In this document: piece by piece, positions 47,592 through 60,089 of the stretch
Position numbering within the stretch: position 1 is the stretch's first letter
How the letters are laid out: each line of letters begins with the position of its first letter
Notes under the pieces: model-generated
Database searches by the model: none
What the model was told of the DNA's origin: nothing
What the model saw: the letters and a program-made list of their open reading frames with translations, nothing else
Assembly: GCA_038380795.1 (NCBI GenBank)
Contig: CM076263.1
Span: forward strand, 1,131,001 to 1,195,000
Direction of reading: 5' to 3'
From: Pyrocephalus nanus
Lineage: Eukaryota; Chordata; Aves; Passeriformes; Tyrannidae
Length of the DNA: 64,000 nucleotides
Made by a program: the position numbers and the translations under genes

Positions 47592-50500
47592 ATTCACTCT
47601 GAAATGCGCTCAAAGGTCTCCTCCACAAGCAGGAGCCTTGACTTGCTGGTCATCTTTGGGTCATCTTTTTCTCCTTCAAACACCGTAATTATGTTAATAA
47701 CAGGTCCGCCTGTGGCGAGACTGGTCCCCTGTAGTCATGGCAAAAGATGACTGTGTGTTTGGGGTGGGAGCAGAGGACAATTCTTTCTGACTCAGCCCTG
47801 GTGAGGAAGTTGCAGGAGCACTTTCATGTTGGAACAATTTCTGCCAAAGCATGACGGTGATCCGTAATATACCTTATGTGGCCAGTGAGTAATTTGGTTA
47901 AGTGGTCAAGAAGTTCCTCCCGCTGCTTTGACTGGAATATGGGATTTTCCTGCTCCAGCCCCCTGTTAAACAGGTGCTTTGTATCATCTGGAAATAGCTG
48001 CATTTCAGCAGGGGGATCAAGTGGATTTCACGGGGAGGCTGGGATTTGCTTTCAAGCCTGGCTCATGTGACGTGAAAAGCCGCTCTACATGTAATAAGCA
48101 CTAATATTATTAAAGTGTGCTTCAGGGTGGGCACTCTGACAAAAAATACCACTTTATCACAAATGCAAAAGCGAAGGGTGAGGATTTTCTCAGTTTCGAA
48201 GGGGGTTTTTGCCTTTTGTTATTGTTCCAAACCACGGTGCACTTGGTCTAACCCACAGTAATAAAAAATAGATTATCTCAGGGATGGAGCAGGACAGTAA
48301 GCTCATCACACTCTTTGCTGATAACAGAGAACAAACAGCCTTTGCATTTCAGCGTGTCAGAGGAACAAGATGCGCTCTCTCCCTTGCCTGGGTCAAGTCA
48401 AAGCAGGAATCTTGGCTGTGCATGTGAAAACGGGGTGCCAAGAGATTTTTTTTTCTTTTTTTTGCTTCTTAGTTGATTTATTATAACTCCACCTGCAAGA
48501 TAGTCCCAAAATAACATCTATTTTTTCCAGCATTGTCCTGATACAGTAAAATAGGGCCATGATTCCCCAAAAATTAAGAAATATGGTGTGCTCATCTTCT
48601 GGCTTTCTTTCTCTCCAACAGCCCCCCCTTTTTTTCTTTTTCTTTTTTTTTTTTTTTTTTTTGTGAAAAAGAGGAAGAAAAGCGAAATCCTACTGAAGGT
48701 AAAAATAATTGTTTGTCTGTGCCAGGAAAAAAGGGTCCGAAATGACAAGACTTTTAATTCCTCCGCTCAGACCTCACAATTTTCTTTCCTTTGCATCAGC
48801 TCAGCTGTGGCAACATTCCCTTGAAGCCTGGAGGAGCACACTGGGTGGATGCACAGTGAGGGGAGGGTGTCACTCCCAGCACCACACTGGCTCGTGGCAC
48901 GTCTCCCAGCATCGTGCAACAACTGCAACAAATCCTTCATCTCCTGTGTATCACACCAGCAGGGTCAAAGGATTTAATTAACTGTGAAGGCAGTAAAATT
49001 TTTGATAAGTCTGGCTGAAGACAGTTTGAGGTGTTAACTCTCTGGTGCTTCAGTTTCCCAAACACACCTTCCCACGTTTTGTAATCGTGGCCTTTGAAAG
49101 ATCCCCAGAGACCGCAGAGGCTGGGCACACACACAGAACAAGTGGAAGCAGGGAATTCTCTCTACCTCGCTCAGCTGCTGAGATTTTCCTTTCTCCCAGC
49201 TGTGTTACTTTTCAGAAAACCAAAAGCTGATGTCAGTTGTACTGTACTCTGTGCAACAATCCAAAAATGACTATAAAAGGCATGTGGAAGCAGCAATACG
49301 TTTTCAGACTCAAGTAATTCATTTGGCCAAATGCTGATATGTAGAACAATTTACCAAACGAGCACAGATTTTTGTAAGAGTAAACCTCTACCTATCCCCC
49401 TGTTTTTGATTATTTTGACCACTCTGTGTTTTTCTTCCTCAAAGAATAGCCTTAGGCTAATTTCCTCTGAAGATATTTTATGCTGTAAGCGATGTTGTTG
49501 CTAAAATATTTGCAGTGATGGGTTTGCAAAGGGGGAGCACTTGCATAATGGAGGCATCGCTCTGTGTGGGCTTGGGAAGGTGATCCACTGGAAATAAGGA
49601 GCTAAATGCAATGTGGGACCTGGGGAGAGGAGGACCATGGAGCCACCTCCCCTCTCCTCCACATGCAAGGGAGGATTGAACCCCCAGGAGAGAGCATAGG
49701 ATGGGAGAGAGCTGGAGCAGCTGAAGTCTGCACACTGAGCAGATGCAACAGGACCTCAGGTGTCTGAAGCTGCAGTCCTACTGAACTCCTTCCTGCCTGC
49801 TTGCTCCCCAAATGTTCCCTGGAAAATCCTGCACATTCCTTTTTTGCACCAGAGATTCATGGCCAGACTGCACACACCTATGTTTGGCAGGACTGCACAA
49901 TCCATCGTGCTCCAGCGATGAGTAACAACAAATTTCCCATATGTTTTGTGAATGACATGGATACTTGCAGGCAAAAGGATTGGGTAAGGAATAGCTTCAA
50001 GCCCTGCTCGATTCCCAGGGAGTTACCAGTCTCCACATGAAATGAGTTTTCCCTAAAGCACGGACGCTGCAATGAAACAACACACAAAGTGTTGATCCCT
50101 TTTTTTTTTTTTGGAGAGAACACCTGGATCCTTGGAGGACCAGGGAGACTCTCGAGATCACTGGGAAGGACATTCCCAAGCCAGTAGCTCTCCTGTCCAT
50201 AGGCTGTGGATACATTATGCACCTTCCCCTGGCTGACAGCTGAGGCACACCTTGCTCAGCCCCATGGATAACTTTTCCAGGGAGGCTGAGGAGGAGCCCT
50301 CTTGTCTGGATCCTGAGGAGCCATCTCTCCTCTGGGAGGTGTTCCCCCTGAAGGCAACCTAGAAAACCCAGTGCATTATTTCCAGAGAGAATCCCCAGCA
50401 TGTAAACCAAAGGGTCCAGGTCCCCTTTCCAGCAATGCAGAACATCTCTCAAACCTGGGAATGCCACCTTTTTTCCTGGGGCAGAGGATCCACTCACACC

Positions 50501-51716
50501 ACGGGGTTATACTCCTGGTCATGTTTTTTCGTGATTTATTTTTTCCTTTTTTTTTTCCCTTACACTCAAAGGTGGTCAGGAGCTTTGTTTATTTATTTAA
50601 CAAGAGCTGAGTTTCTCACAAACACAAGAAATAGGGCTCTAAAAAACGATCACAGCAAATTGCAAGAGTTACGAAAGATAACCCAAGACCTTGTAACAGT
50701 ACAGTTATAGACAGAAATTTTTGAATTTAAGAAATTAAGACTTTAGAAAAGCACATTTATTAAGAAATACTGCGCATTAGAACCAACTCCAAATCCAGTG
50801 CAAAGCCAAAGAGTTGTGCAGCAAACCTCTTAAATACCATCATTTTTGGCTTTCAGCCTCACCCCATGAAAATCCATCTTGACCCTCTTCCTCTGCATAA
50901 TTAATTTATTTTTCATATCAGATGTTTTTTGTCTCACAAGGAAGAAATTACAAAATGCAGAGAGTAACCCAAAATCTTGGCTGTGCCTTGCTTACCACAA
51001 CCAGCTTGAGTCAAAAAGCAGCAGATACACCTTTGAGAAGGGTCGTGTTGGCACTTGTGACTTCAATTCCCATTTTCATGATGGTCACCTAAAGTGAGCT
51101 CCATTTTGCCTCTTAACATCATGTGGCTTTTGCCAGACTTTACCACTGGTTTCAGCAGCTACAAATACTCTGAAGTGGGCCACGAGGCATCTGCTCGTGC
51201 TGGGTTTGAGTTCCCACCACGATCCCTCTGGTCCTGCCTCCATCCTCAGAGCTGCAGGCTTAGCTTTCCGTGGCTGTTCTGTGTCCTGGGATGAGAGAAA
51301 CTTTTGTGACCGCTTCAAACCCTTAACTCCTCCTGGGCACTCAAAACGAAGATGGAAAAGCTTGTCATGGAAAAAAGCACCTTCAACATGGGCACCAGCT
51401 TTAAGGCAGAGTTTTGTAGCTGCTGGCAGCCTAAGAGAAACAATGAGACTGCATTAAAAAAAAAAATGAAAGGAGTTGTAATTATGGCCAGGAATAAAGA
51501 TTTATTTCCAGTATTGCCATATAATTAGAAGGTGCATCTGCAAATACTCAGATGCAATTGCATGTTTTTATACAGCACTAAAAGGATTATTGCAGATCCC
51601 ATTCTGACGACCAAGCTGCCTATTTTGCATCTGACAACCCAGCTATGGAGGTGCAACAAATTAAATCACCAGGTAGAAGCTTCAAAAAAAAAAAAGGTGT
51701 CAAGAAGGTCTATTTT
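47592..51716. other. Unique noncoding sequence
   Basis: The longest CR1-free stretch in the right half (4.1 kb). T20 lies at 48643-48662 and T12 at about 50101-50112. Minus frames 49878-50222 and 49997-50497 overlap and lack domains. A GTAATAAGCACTAATATTAT segment near 48092 is AT-rich and may be conserved, but this is unproven. Confidence 0.5.
48643..48662. repeat. Poly(T) run, T20
   Basis: Uninterrupted T tract at the end of a C/T-rich lead-in from 48622. Confidence 0.96.
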
Positions 51717-51779
51717 ATCATAGATTCATTTGGGTTGGAAAGGGACTTTTAAAGGTCATCTAGTCCAACCTTTTGCCAT
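51717..51779 (-). mobile_element. Very short CR1 3' terminus (minus)
   Basis: TATCATAGATTCATTTGGGT, TTGGAAAGGGACTTTTAAAG and CATCTAGTCCAACC run in antisense order. Only the last 60 or so bases of the element are present, an extreme 5' truncation. Confidence 0.88.
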
Positions 51780-53156
51780 TCATCACCTCATGAAGCTGTG
51801 AAAAACCACAGACATGATGATATTGGTCTCAGTGGGACCAGGCTGGGCAGGATTAGAGACTTTTAAGGCATCAGAGTCTACCCAACCTGCAGATAACACC
51901 TCAGGCTCAGACACTGCTGTGGCCTTGTGCTTTTTTTTTTTTTTTTTTTTTTTTTTTCCCTGTCCTAGACACCTGCTGTGCCTGAGCACATCTATTTGCA
52001 GCAGCACCACAACCACTCAGCTTGTTAAATGCAGCAGTTTCAAACTGGAGGCTGACAGCACAAATACCAGCTGTTTGCTGCACACCCTGCCCTTCCCCAC
52101 TGTTAACAGCTGCTGCCTCCCTGCTCATAGGGGTCAAAATCCTGCGTAGAAGTGCCAGATCGGAGACTTAAAAAGGCCTTTTCAGCAGGAACACGTCTCC
52201 TTTCTAACCCTCTCCCTGATGTGGGCTGGGAAGACCAATGCAAAGCAGGGAAATAGAAACAATAAAATATGTTAATCGCTCTTTTGCCTTCCAGAGAGCG
52301 GAGCTGGGCCCCAAGGGGAAGAGACATTTTCCCTTCTATCTCAGTGGCACTGCTCCCTTCAGTGCTGAAAAAAAAAAACCCTGCTTTTTCATTACAGATA
52401 TCCGAATATTCAGTATGCCATTTCAACTGGCTTCAGATCTGTTCCCATCGCCACCAACCCTCCGAGAAGCCTGGTGAGTCTAAACCGAGAGATGATATCT
52501 CCAATCAGCTTGTTTTGTCCAAGTCCAAAGTTTCTTTGTCTTGGGAAATTATAACAACCCTGCCTGCTTCAAGTGACTTTCACTTCTTCAAGGGAATCTC
52601 ACCCACAAGGACAGTTCTGCAGATTTTCTATTTACATAATAACTCCAGACAGCACAAGGATGCCTCGTAACCAAGAGGGAAACCTTGTTTTTTCCAGAGT
52701 TTGGGAGGACTGGCTTCTCCTTCTGTTTTGATGGAGAGCACAGCACCACAGGTGGAGAAATACTGGCATTTATAGTCTGGGATGGATTTTAGCAGAAGTA
52801 AAAATTAATTTTAAAGAGAAAGAGGAGAGACTCTGAGGGAAAATAGACTTGCTGGGCTCAAGGAACTCAAACAAAGACAAAGAAAGGGCCTTTGAAGTCT
52901 GCAGGGTGTCTGTGTCCCTCACCCTACCCCCAAAAGATATGTGTCTCCCTCCCTTTTTGCCCTCCCCCACTCCAAGTTTATATGACCCCAAGCAAAATTT
53001 GGGCCTCATAAGAAGGACAGTTCACGTTCCCAAGGGCAGCTTGGGTAGGACTGAGTCCAGCTGGGCACCTGCTATCCAAAGCTGGGCTCAGCAAGGTTTG
53101 CAACCACAGGCACGTGTGCTTGGGACACCCAAGCGAGAGGAGAAGAGGAAATGTCC
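51780..53156. other. Unique noncoding sequence
   Basis: Besides the T27 tract, no repeat was recognised. Overlapping frames at 52103-52670 on both strands lack domain signatures. Confidence 0.55.
51931..51957. repeat. Poly(T) run, T27
   Basis: Uninterrupted T tract. It gives Phe or Lys runs in frames on either strand (51783-52149). Confidence 0.96.
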
Positions 53157-53382
53157 GCAGGCTACACCACAGGAGGTTTAGGTTGGATAGAGGGGAAAAA
53201 TTCTTCATGGAAAGGGCTGTTCAGGGCAGTGGTTGAGTCCCCATCCCCCCTGGGATTTAAAAGCCGTGTGGATGTGGCACCTGGGGACATGGGTTGGCGG
53301 TGGCCTTGGCAGTGCTGGGGCACAGTTGGACTCCATGGTCGTAGAGGGCTTTTCCTTCCTAAATAATTCCACACTGTAATGG
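53157..53382 (+). mobile_element. CR1 LINE 3' portion, third type (plus)
   Basis: GGAGGTTTAGGTTGGATAGA, AATTCTTCATGGAAAGGGCT, GTTGAGTCCCCATCCCCCCT, GTGTGGATGTGGCACCTGGG, TGGCCTTGGCAGTGCTGGGG and ACTCCATGGTCGTAGAGGGC occur in order, with the AATAATTCCACACTG tail. Confidence 0.95.
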
Positions 53383-55912
53383 AGTATCCCAAATCCCCAG
53401 CCAAGCTGCTGCAGAACACGCCCCCGAGCTCCCAAAGCACATCCCAACCCAACAAAGGAAGGGATATCCGTTTTGACTCAGACACTGGAACATTTTAAGT
53501 GGGGTGAGAGAGCACTAGGCTCAAATTCTCCTTGCCCAAGTTTCAGCTTTGTCCTCTGCTCTCAGCGAGTGTCTCCTGTTGAAACAGCTCTCATTTATAC
53601 AAATAATTGTGTAAAGCCTGAAGAAGAGATTGCAGCTCAGTGCTCTTTGATGTTGCAGATGAGTGGTCTCTCCATTGTAGTACTAAGTCTGAGACAGACC
53701 TTGCGTTACCCTGTTTTCATTTAAAAAAATGCCCCTTACAGCTCTGCCTCTCTTCCACATCCCAAAAATGAGGAGTCATTCCAAACCTCATTGACTCCTA
53801 AAAGTATTTCACCAAATTCCTTCTTCAGCTGGGCTCACCCCATACAGTGAGCCTTTCATACTGGATGAATGGGAAGTGAAGCTCCACGTAATGAACTGCG
53901 AATCTCCATTACCTGAATTTCGAAACTGAAAAAAGGAAAAGTACTAAGTCGTTTCTTGTCTGAGTACATTAGCACTTCTACTCCAAAATGTTTCTGCACA
54001 TTTTGTATAATTTTAATCTTGTATTGGACAAGAAAATGACTGCACTTTTACATTATTAATACTTAACTTTTGGTATTGTCTGTCTGGAAAGCCTTTCAGA
54101 TTTGGAAACTTATTGCACTGGATGCTGTGCAAACACATGGGGAAGCACCATCAGTTCTCTTTGAAGAACTGATTCAGAGATCCAGATTTGGCACAGATAG
54201 TGTCCCAGGGGTGATGAAAATGACCTTGTTACACTTAGGAAAACGCCTGTGTAAGTGGACAGACACATCCATCACATATCTATTGACTTGGTATTCCCCT
54301 TGGTCAAACGACCATCTGGAAATCTGATCTTTTTGGCTTCACATGGGCCATTGTGTCCTCCTGCAGGACACCTGCCAGAGGCTCTTACATCCTTTCTAGC
54401 TGGCTTAGAGGATGAAGTCTGAAGAAGCATTTTTAAGAAAAAAAAAAAAAGTTGGAGCTTGAAGTGATTAAAACCAATAAATAATTGCTGTGTTTCTGTT
54501 GGCATGTCGGGGATGAGCAGGATTAGCGGTCCAGCAGTGATCCTCCGTTTCTTCTGTTCTTTGATCCCAGCCCTAATGCACTTCTGAGGGTTGTGCTCTG
54601 GGCAAATGTAACGGCTTGGCCCCGGTACAAGGGTGACTGGATGGATGGATGGAGCCTCCCAGAGCAGCCTCCAAAATGTGTGCAGTTCAGCCTCATGTTT
54701 GGATGTCATCCACTTTAAACTAAGAGCCACCCACGGAGATTTGATCTAATTTTAAACTTTCTAGGAGTGTTTGGAGGATTTGACAGAGATACTCAGCTGG
54801 GGGTTGAAGTAGGTGGATAGAGTACACAGATGAGCTCCGTGGCCAGATAAATAGGATCCTAGCAGAGAAGGCCCATAGTGACATAAACACATATGCTCCT
54901 TAACAATTAGACATTCACTGGGGCTCTTTGATCATTTTTGCAGTCACTGAAATGCTCTGAAAAAGCAAAGGTGGTGAAGCAGAGTGAAGCATGATTATCA
55001 TGGCTCAAAATTACCTGAAGCAGTCTCAGAAAGCCAAGGAGAAGTTGGAGAACGCCCATTGGAAAGAGGCTCCTGGTAGGACCATAGGATGAAGGCTGGA
55101 TGGAGAAACACCCATTGCTGTTGAATTTCTGCAGGTTTCCCATAAGCAGATCTCAGTGTTCCTGTTTATGTGTATGGAGTCAAACACGTAACTCATCACA
55201 AGGTAAATTTTTGGCAGGGGCAAAAAAAAAAAAAAAGAGGGTCTTGACTGTTTCTGGGTTGTCAGAATGCCTTTCCTCAGGGTTAAGCTGTCTGCATTGT
55301 AATTGCCTGTAGAATTCTCAGTGCTTGGCATCCTGCTGGGCCAAGTCCCCCATGCTCCAAAAAGAGAGTGTCTGTCCCAAACAGTTTGCAGCCTGAATAC
55401 AAGAAAAGGAAAGCGTGTATACTGGGAGAGCAAAAAAAGTGAGAGTGTCTAGAGACAGCAAGAGTGAGCAGTCTACACCTGCCAACTGCTAAACTCCCCT
55501 TGGCAAAGGTCTCTGCTTAGCAGCTGAATCTGAAATGTTTCTATCAATCTGAATTATTCTTCTCCCTTCCTCTCATGCAGTCATTGTGTTTTTATCTTTC
55601 TTTTCCCTCGATTTTGCTGAATTTTGGATGCTGCTGCTTTGACGCTTAGTATTTTTATTGTTTCTCCTTACCTCCACAGCCCACATTACTGTATTTTTTC
55701 CTCACAGATTTTGAGGACCCAGACTCCAGCTGCTTCAGCTACAGAGGTGGCCAGACAAAAAATGGCCACCACCCAGAACTAATTCCCTAGAGTCCGGTGC
55801 AACCTGAGTCCCCAGCACAGGTTCTGGATAAAAAACTTTCTGGGCTGATGCTGTTAGACTTGAGCAGAGCCAGGGTGAGCATAGCAAGTCATTTATCTGA
55901 CCTGTAAGTAAT
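53383..55912. other. Unique noncoding sequence
   Basis: AT-rich around 53930-54080. A frame at 54070-54324 has protein-like composition but no recognised domain. A short TGGA repeat lies near 54640-54653, A12 near 54439 and A14 near 55220. No transposon was recognised. Confidence 0.5.
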
Positions 55913-56187
55913 CCTAGAATGATTCGGCTTGGAAGGGACCTTCAAGACTATCTGCCATGGGCAGGGAAACCTTCCACTATCCTGGGTTGCTCCAAGCCCT
56001 GTCCAGCATGGCCTTGGACACTTCCAGGGATGGGGCAGCCACAGCTTCTCTGGGCAACCTGTGCCAGGGCCTCACCACCCTCACAGGGAGGAATTCCTTT
56101 GTGATATCCCATCTACCCTCTGGTAGTGGGAAGCCATTACCCCTGTCCTATCACAACAAGCCCTGTTAGAGAGTTTGTCCCTGTAAG
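55913..56187 (-). mobile_element. CR1 LINE 3' portion with small internal deletion (minus)
   Basis: CTAGAATGATTCGGCTTGGA, AGGGACCTTCAAGACTATCT, then CTGCCATGGGCAGGGAAACC with the TTCCAACCCC block missing. GGGATGGGGCAGCCACAGCT, CTCACCACCCTCACAGGG and GAGTTTGTCCC follow. About 275 bp. Confidence 0.95.
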
Positions 56188-56954
56188 GGACAGACCCCCC
56201 GCTCATGACACACGGTGGACAATGATGGAGACCTCTCCTGCTCTCACTGCTGCCCTAACACCGCGGTCCCAGGGTCCTCTCTGGCTGCTCCCAGCCCCAC
56301 AGAGAGTAAGGAAGACCCTACAGAGGAACTGTTTTGTTTGATGGGCTCAGCAGGAAAGCTGCCAGGTGGAACCCAGCCAAGAGGCAGCAGACCGTGACGG
56401 GCAGACCCACACCGCTTAGACAGCAGCAGCGACCCGAGCGAGGAATCCAGCCAAGGCGGGGGAAAACACCCCCCCCATCCCTTCCCCACACACACATGGG
56501 CACATCCACACTCACACACGGGCCCAGCACAGCCGGAGGTCAAAGTCCAATTAGGTACTTTATTACTCATTTAAGCCTTGTCTGGCTTTCAGGGCTGGGA
56601 GAATGGCGGTGGGCACACGTGAACCCCCCGTTCACACATCACGAGCGACGATTTGCATCTGAAGCGAGCCACTGATCCCATTCCCAGGAGGTTCGCTTGA
56701 TGCATGGCTTAGCAGAGGGGCAGCTTGGTTTTATTTACTGCTGGGGGCTTGGCACATGCTGGCCACTCCGCAGCATTCACCGGCATCCCCAAGGACCTGC
56801 GAGCTGCCTCTCGCTTCCAGAGGCCACAGAGAGAGCTGGTTTGCACAGGAGTCCCTTAAGACTTCCCACTCCCACCAATCCCTCTGCATCCCGTCCTCCA
56901 AAGAGCTGAAGGCTTTCCTAGGAAGTTCTACCACTCTGGGTAGAAGGCAGCTTC
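56188..56954. promoter_or_regulatory. Moderately CpG-rich unique segment with an octamer motif
   Basis: About 21 CpG lie in 56380-56830, with clusters at 56391-56460 and 56605-56700, above the window background. ATTTGCAT, the complement of the classical octamer ATGCAAAT, lies at 56651-56658. An ACACACACA segment lies near 56490. It could be a regulatory element or an unrecognised old retroelement; no exon was supported. Confidence 0.25.
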
Positions 56955-57078
56955 AAGACCACCTTGTTCCAACCCCCTGCCATGGGCAGGGACACCTTGT
57001 GCTAGACCAGGTTGCTCCACGCCCTGTCCAACCTGGCCTTGGACACTTCCAAGAGTTGGGAATACCACCAGACTCAGC
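56955..57078 (-). mobile_element. CR1 LINE fragment (minus)
   Basis: CAAGACCACCTTGTTCCAAC, CCCCTGCCATGGGCAGGGAC, GACCAGGTTGCTCCACGCCC, TGTCCAACCTGGCCTTGGAC and ACTTCCAAGAGTTGGG run in antisense order. The terminal tail is not recognisable. Confidence 0.92.
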
Positions 57079-58520
57079 CAAAGGAAACTGAGCAGAGGGA
57101 AAACAATAAAGCAGATCAATCGAACAGACACCTTCCAGTGGTTACCAGGAGTAAGAGGTTGATCGAGGACAAGACTGGAAGACGGATATGGTCAGTAAAC
57201 ATGGAAAACCTCAACAATAACAGGGAACATAACAACGGGGTGGGAGGTGTGAGAGGGTTTAAAAATAAAGGTTTATCAGCTTCCTAAATGTGTCTGTGCT
57301 GAGTTAGATCCACCCTCACACCAGTCTCCCACATGATGGAAAGAAGTCAGTCAAACAGCTGAGAAGGTGAGTTCAAGAGGGTGAACGCTCAACACCTGGA
57401 AATACGAAGCTGTTGTTCTGGCTGACAAATGACTGAATTAAGAGAGAGATACCAGGGAAAAGGAGTCATTGATTCGTTAGATGCCCAAGCACGTGGAGAA
57501 GTGACCACTGATATCAAATTCAGCTGCAAAGAAAGTTATTTAGACCCCAAATTAATCCCCCAAGTCATGAAGGGAATAAAAAAAAAAAAAATAGGAAAGG
57601 GGAGCATAAAAACTGGCTGCAAGGATCAAAACCAAAGTTACCTTTCCTTAGAAATCTAAAGGGGACCTATACTTTTTAAAACCCATTCCAACTTTCAGTA
57701 CTTGAGCAGCTGGAAATCCGTCACAGGCTAGGGCTGTGTCACAGGAGGAAGGGCTTCTCCTCCTAAATCTAAAGCCATGTGCAAATACGCAGGCAGAAAC
57801 CTGATATACTCAGCTCTGGAGCCTGGCCAGCAGCACAGGCTCCAGGACTGAGCACATCTCTCTGATGCAGAAAGCCCAGTCTCCTGAGTTAAAAAGAAAA
57901 AAAAAAAAAAAGAAAGAAAAAAAGAAAAAAACACAATAGTTCTGTTTGCTTGTGGAATTTCCACCCAGAACCCTAATTTGGAACATTATCAGTTACATGC
58001 TTTGGGGAGTCTAGTTCTTTAATAGCCATCTGTTCTTTCTGGCACAGAGACAGAGGTTTCCCACATCTAGCTGCTTCTTTCAGGACAACACTGCCTGGGA
58101 CAAGATTCTGAAGAGCAATAACCCTGCAGTAGCTCAAGCCCAGGCAAAAGCAATACCCTTGTTGTACGGTGGACCACCCGATTCTGCAACTGGTACTGCC
58201 CAGAAGTGAGCTGCTTAGGTTTATCCTACTGCCCAAATGCATACTGAGCTTTTTCTGAGTCTGAGAGCCTCACTGTACTTCCTCAGCATCTGAAAAATCT
58301 TGCCTGAACACAACCCCAGAGCAACTGTGTTGCAGAGGTTGGATCGGGATCCGAGAGCTTGAGTGCTCCAAATGTCATGAACCTGCAAAACTGGGCAAGA
58401 GAACGGCCTCATACTGCAAAATACAGTCCCTGTGCAGTTTCAGATGTTTAGTAGACACTAACTGGGATGTTCACATCTCCACCTATTAACGTAATTATTA
58501 TCCAATGTGTGCATTCCCAT
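57079..58520. other. Purine-rich unique sequence
   Basis: 57080-57660 is A/G-rich on the + strand. A 76-codon plus frame at 57429-57656 starts at ATG and has a balanced composition (Asp, Lys, Glu, Leu), but it follows an in-frame stop at 57423 and matches no family I know. A13 runs lie near 57579 and A-rich GAAA tracts at 57890-57930. Confidence 0.45.
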
Positions 58521-58786
58521 AAGACAAGGGGGGAATGGCTTCCCACTGCCAGAAGGCAGGGTTAAATGGGATACTGGGAAGGAATTCCTGGCTCTGAGGG
58601 TGATGAGGCCCTGGCACAGGTCGCCCAGAGAAGCTGTGGCTGCCCCTGGATCCCTGGAAGTGTCCAAGGCTGGATTGGACAGGGCTTGGAGTAATCTGGT
58701 CTAGTGGAAGGTGTCCCTACACATGGCAGGGAGTGAAACTGGATGAGCTTTAAGGTCCCTTCCAACCCAAACTATTCAATAACTTA
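58521..58786 (+). mobile_element. CR1 LINE 3' portion (plus)
   Basis: GGCTTCCCACTGCCAGAAGG, GGTTAAATGGGATACTGGGA, GGCCCTGGCACAGGTCGCCC, CCTGGAAGTGTCCAAGGCTG, CTAGTGGAAGGTGTCCCTAC and GGTCCCTTCCAACCCAAACT occur in order. It closely resembles 9280-9520 and 63600-63860. Confidence 0.96.
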
Positions 58787-58991
58787 ATTCAAGTTCTCTG
58801 CCCTTATCAAAGGAAAAAGGTGTTTGAAGCTTTAGTGAATCCCACAGGGGATGTTTTGGAGATGAAATTCCTTGATTCATGTAGGCAGAGAAAGAAGTTG
58901 GATTAGAAGAGATGCCAGTGTTGTTGGTTTGTTAAGTTGTTTTGGTTGGTTGGGGTTTTTTTAAAGAATCCCTAGACATGCCTAACTTCTG
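58787..58991. other. Unique spacer between CR1 copies
   Basis: No recognised feature. A G/T-rich stretch lies at 58921-58960. Confidence 0.55.
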
Positions 58992-59065
58992 TAGGAATGG
59001 CTGAGGGAGCTGGGTTTGTTTCCTCTCAAGAAGACGAGGCTCAGGGGGGGAGCTCATCACTGAGC
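58992..59065 (+). mobile_element. CR1 LINE fragment lacking its 3' end (plus)
   Basis: GGCTGAGGGAGCTGGGTTTG, then CTCAAGAAGACGAGGCTCAG and GGGGGAGCTCATCAC, match the CR1 segment that normally reads GGAGAAGAGAAGGCTCAGGG, upstream of the 3' UTR. The 3' part is missing or decayed. Confidence 0.75.
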
Positions 59066-60089
59066 CTTCACTGACTTGGAGCTTAGAACTGGAGGAAACT
59101 TTCCTAGTAATTTACAAAAGCTTTGGTCATTCAGGAATATTCCACACTGTATTACTGTTACAGGGGTTTTGGTTCATTGTCTCAAGTTCTTGATACTGCC
59201 TGGAGGGCTCGGGAGGGAAGCTGTGCCTCCCTGGGGAGATTTAACTGGTGCTTCTCATTTCAGAGGACTGAGCCACTGATGGGTTTTGTGACCTGCTTGA
59301 TTCACTTTGCGTCTTCTTACCTTCATTTCCCTCCCTCACACTCCATGTTGTTGCTTTATGCAATGTGATCCCCGGGGAACTGCTCTTTATTTTTACCTGT
59401 GCCTGTATGGCACCTGAAAAAATAATGGAATTTTGATATATTTGGAGGCCTCCAAGATCTACTTTCTTTCCTGTACCAATTTAATCCTCTGGAATAAGTT
59501 CTGCTCTACTATGCAAGGTGATCTACGGCCCCCTCTTTATCTTCCCTTCATGCTGAGCACCAGGAATAAAGAAAAACAGAGAGAAAACAAATAAGCCCTG
59601 CCAGAGATAAATGGGCTTCATATGGAGTTAATTCTTGTTTTGCTGGTGCACACACTGTGGTAATTTCTGCTCTCCTTTAATTCATCTCCTTCCCAGCCAG
59701 CACAGGCTTGCACAGATGCAGCTGAGAGTGGAATGAAGTCCATGGTCCATGAACACTTCACCCAAGATTAAAGGTACTTCATGAATGCAGAGTATGTTGT
59801 CAGGTATTTCCAGATGAGAGGAAAAACAGATTATCCTTCAAACCTGGTCAACAAACATATCACATTGCAGAGCCAGACTCTGGAAATATGGTTTGAAACA
59901 AACCAAAACCAGTTTGAGAGACAAAGGAAAATAGGTTATCTTACTATCCTTGGTAGCAAACAGGATTAAGATGCTACAATGTCTAACACAATTTCTTTTA
60001 TTTTCTTTTCTTTTTTTTTTTTTTTTTTTTACCTTGTGGCCAGCTTTTTTTACCAGCTAATTCCTTGTCTGCTCTTCATTTAAAAACCT
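59066..60089. other. Unique noncoding sequence
   Basis: A 62-codon plus frame at 59781-59966 has protein-like composition but is preceded by an in-frame stop at 59769 and is not recognised. T20 is listed separately. No other feature was seen. Confidence 0.5.
60011..60030. repeat. Poly(T) run, T20
   Basis: Uninterrupted T tract following TTTTCTTTTC. It lies about 60 bp left of a CR1 fragment. Confidence 0.96.

Noticed and set aside
56200..57300. Possible endogenous retrovirus or LTR
   Set aside because: No paired terminal repeats, primer-binding site or polypurine tract could be recognised, and no retroviral gene remnant was seen.
59781..59966. EIWFETNQNQFERQRK, vaguely like a homeodomain recognition helix
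   Set aside because: The invariant Asn and Arg after WF are missing, the preceding helices are absent, spacing to a YP motif is too short, and a stop lies just upstream. Chance likeness is more probable.
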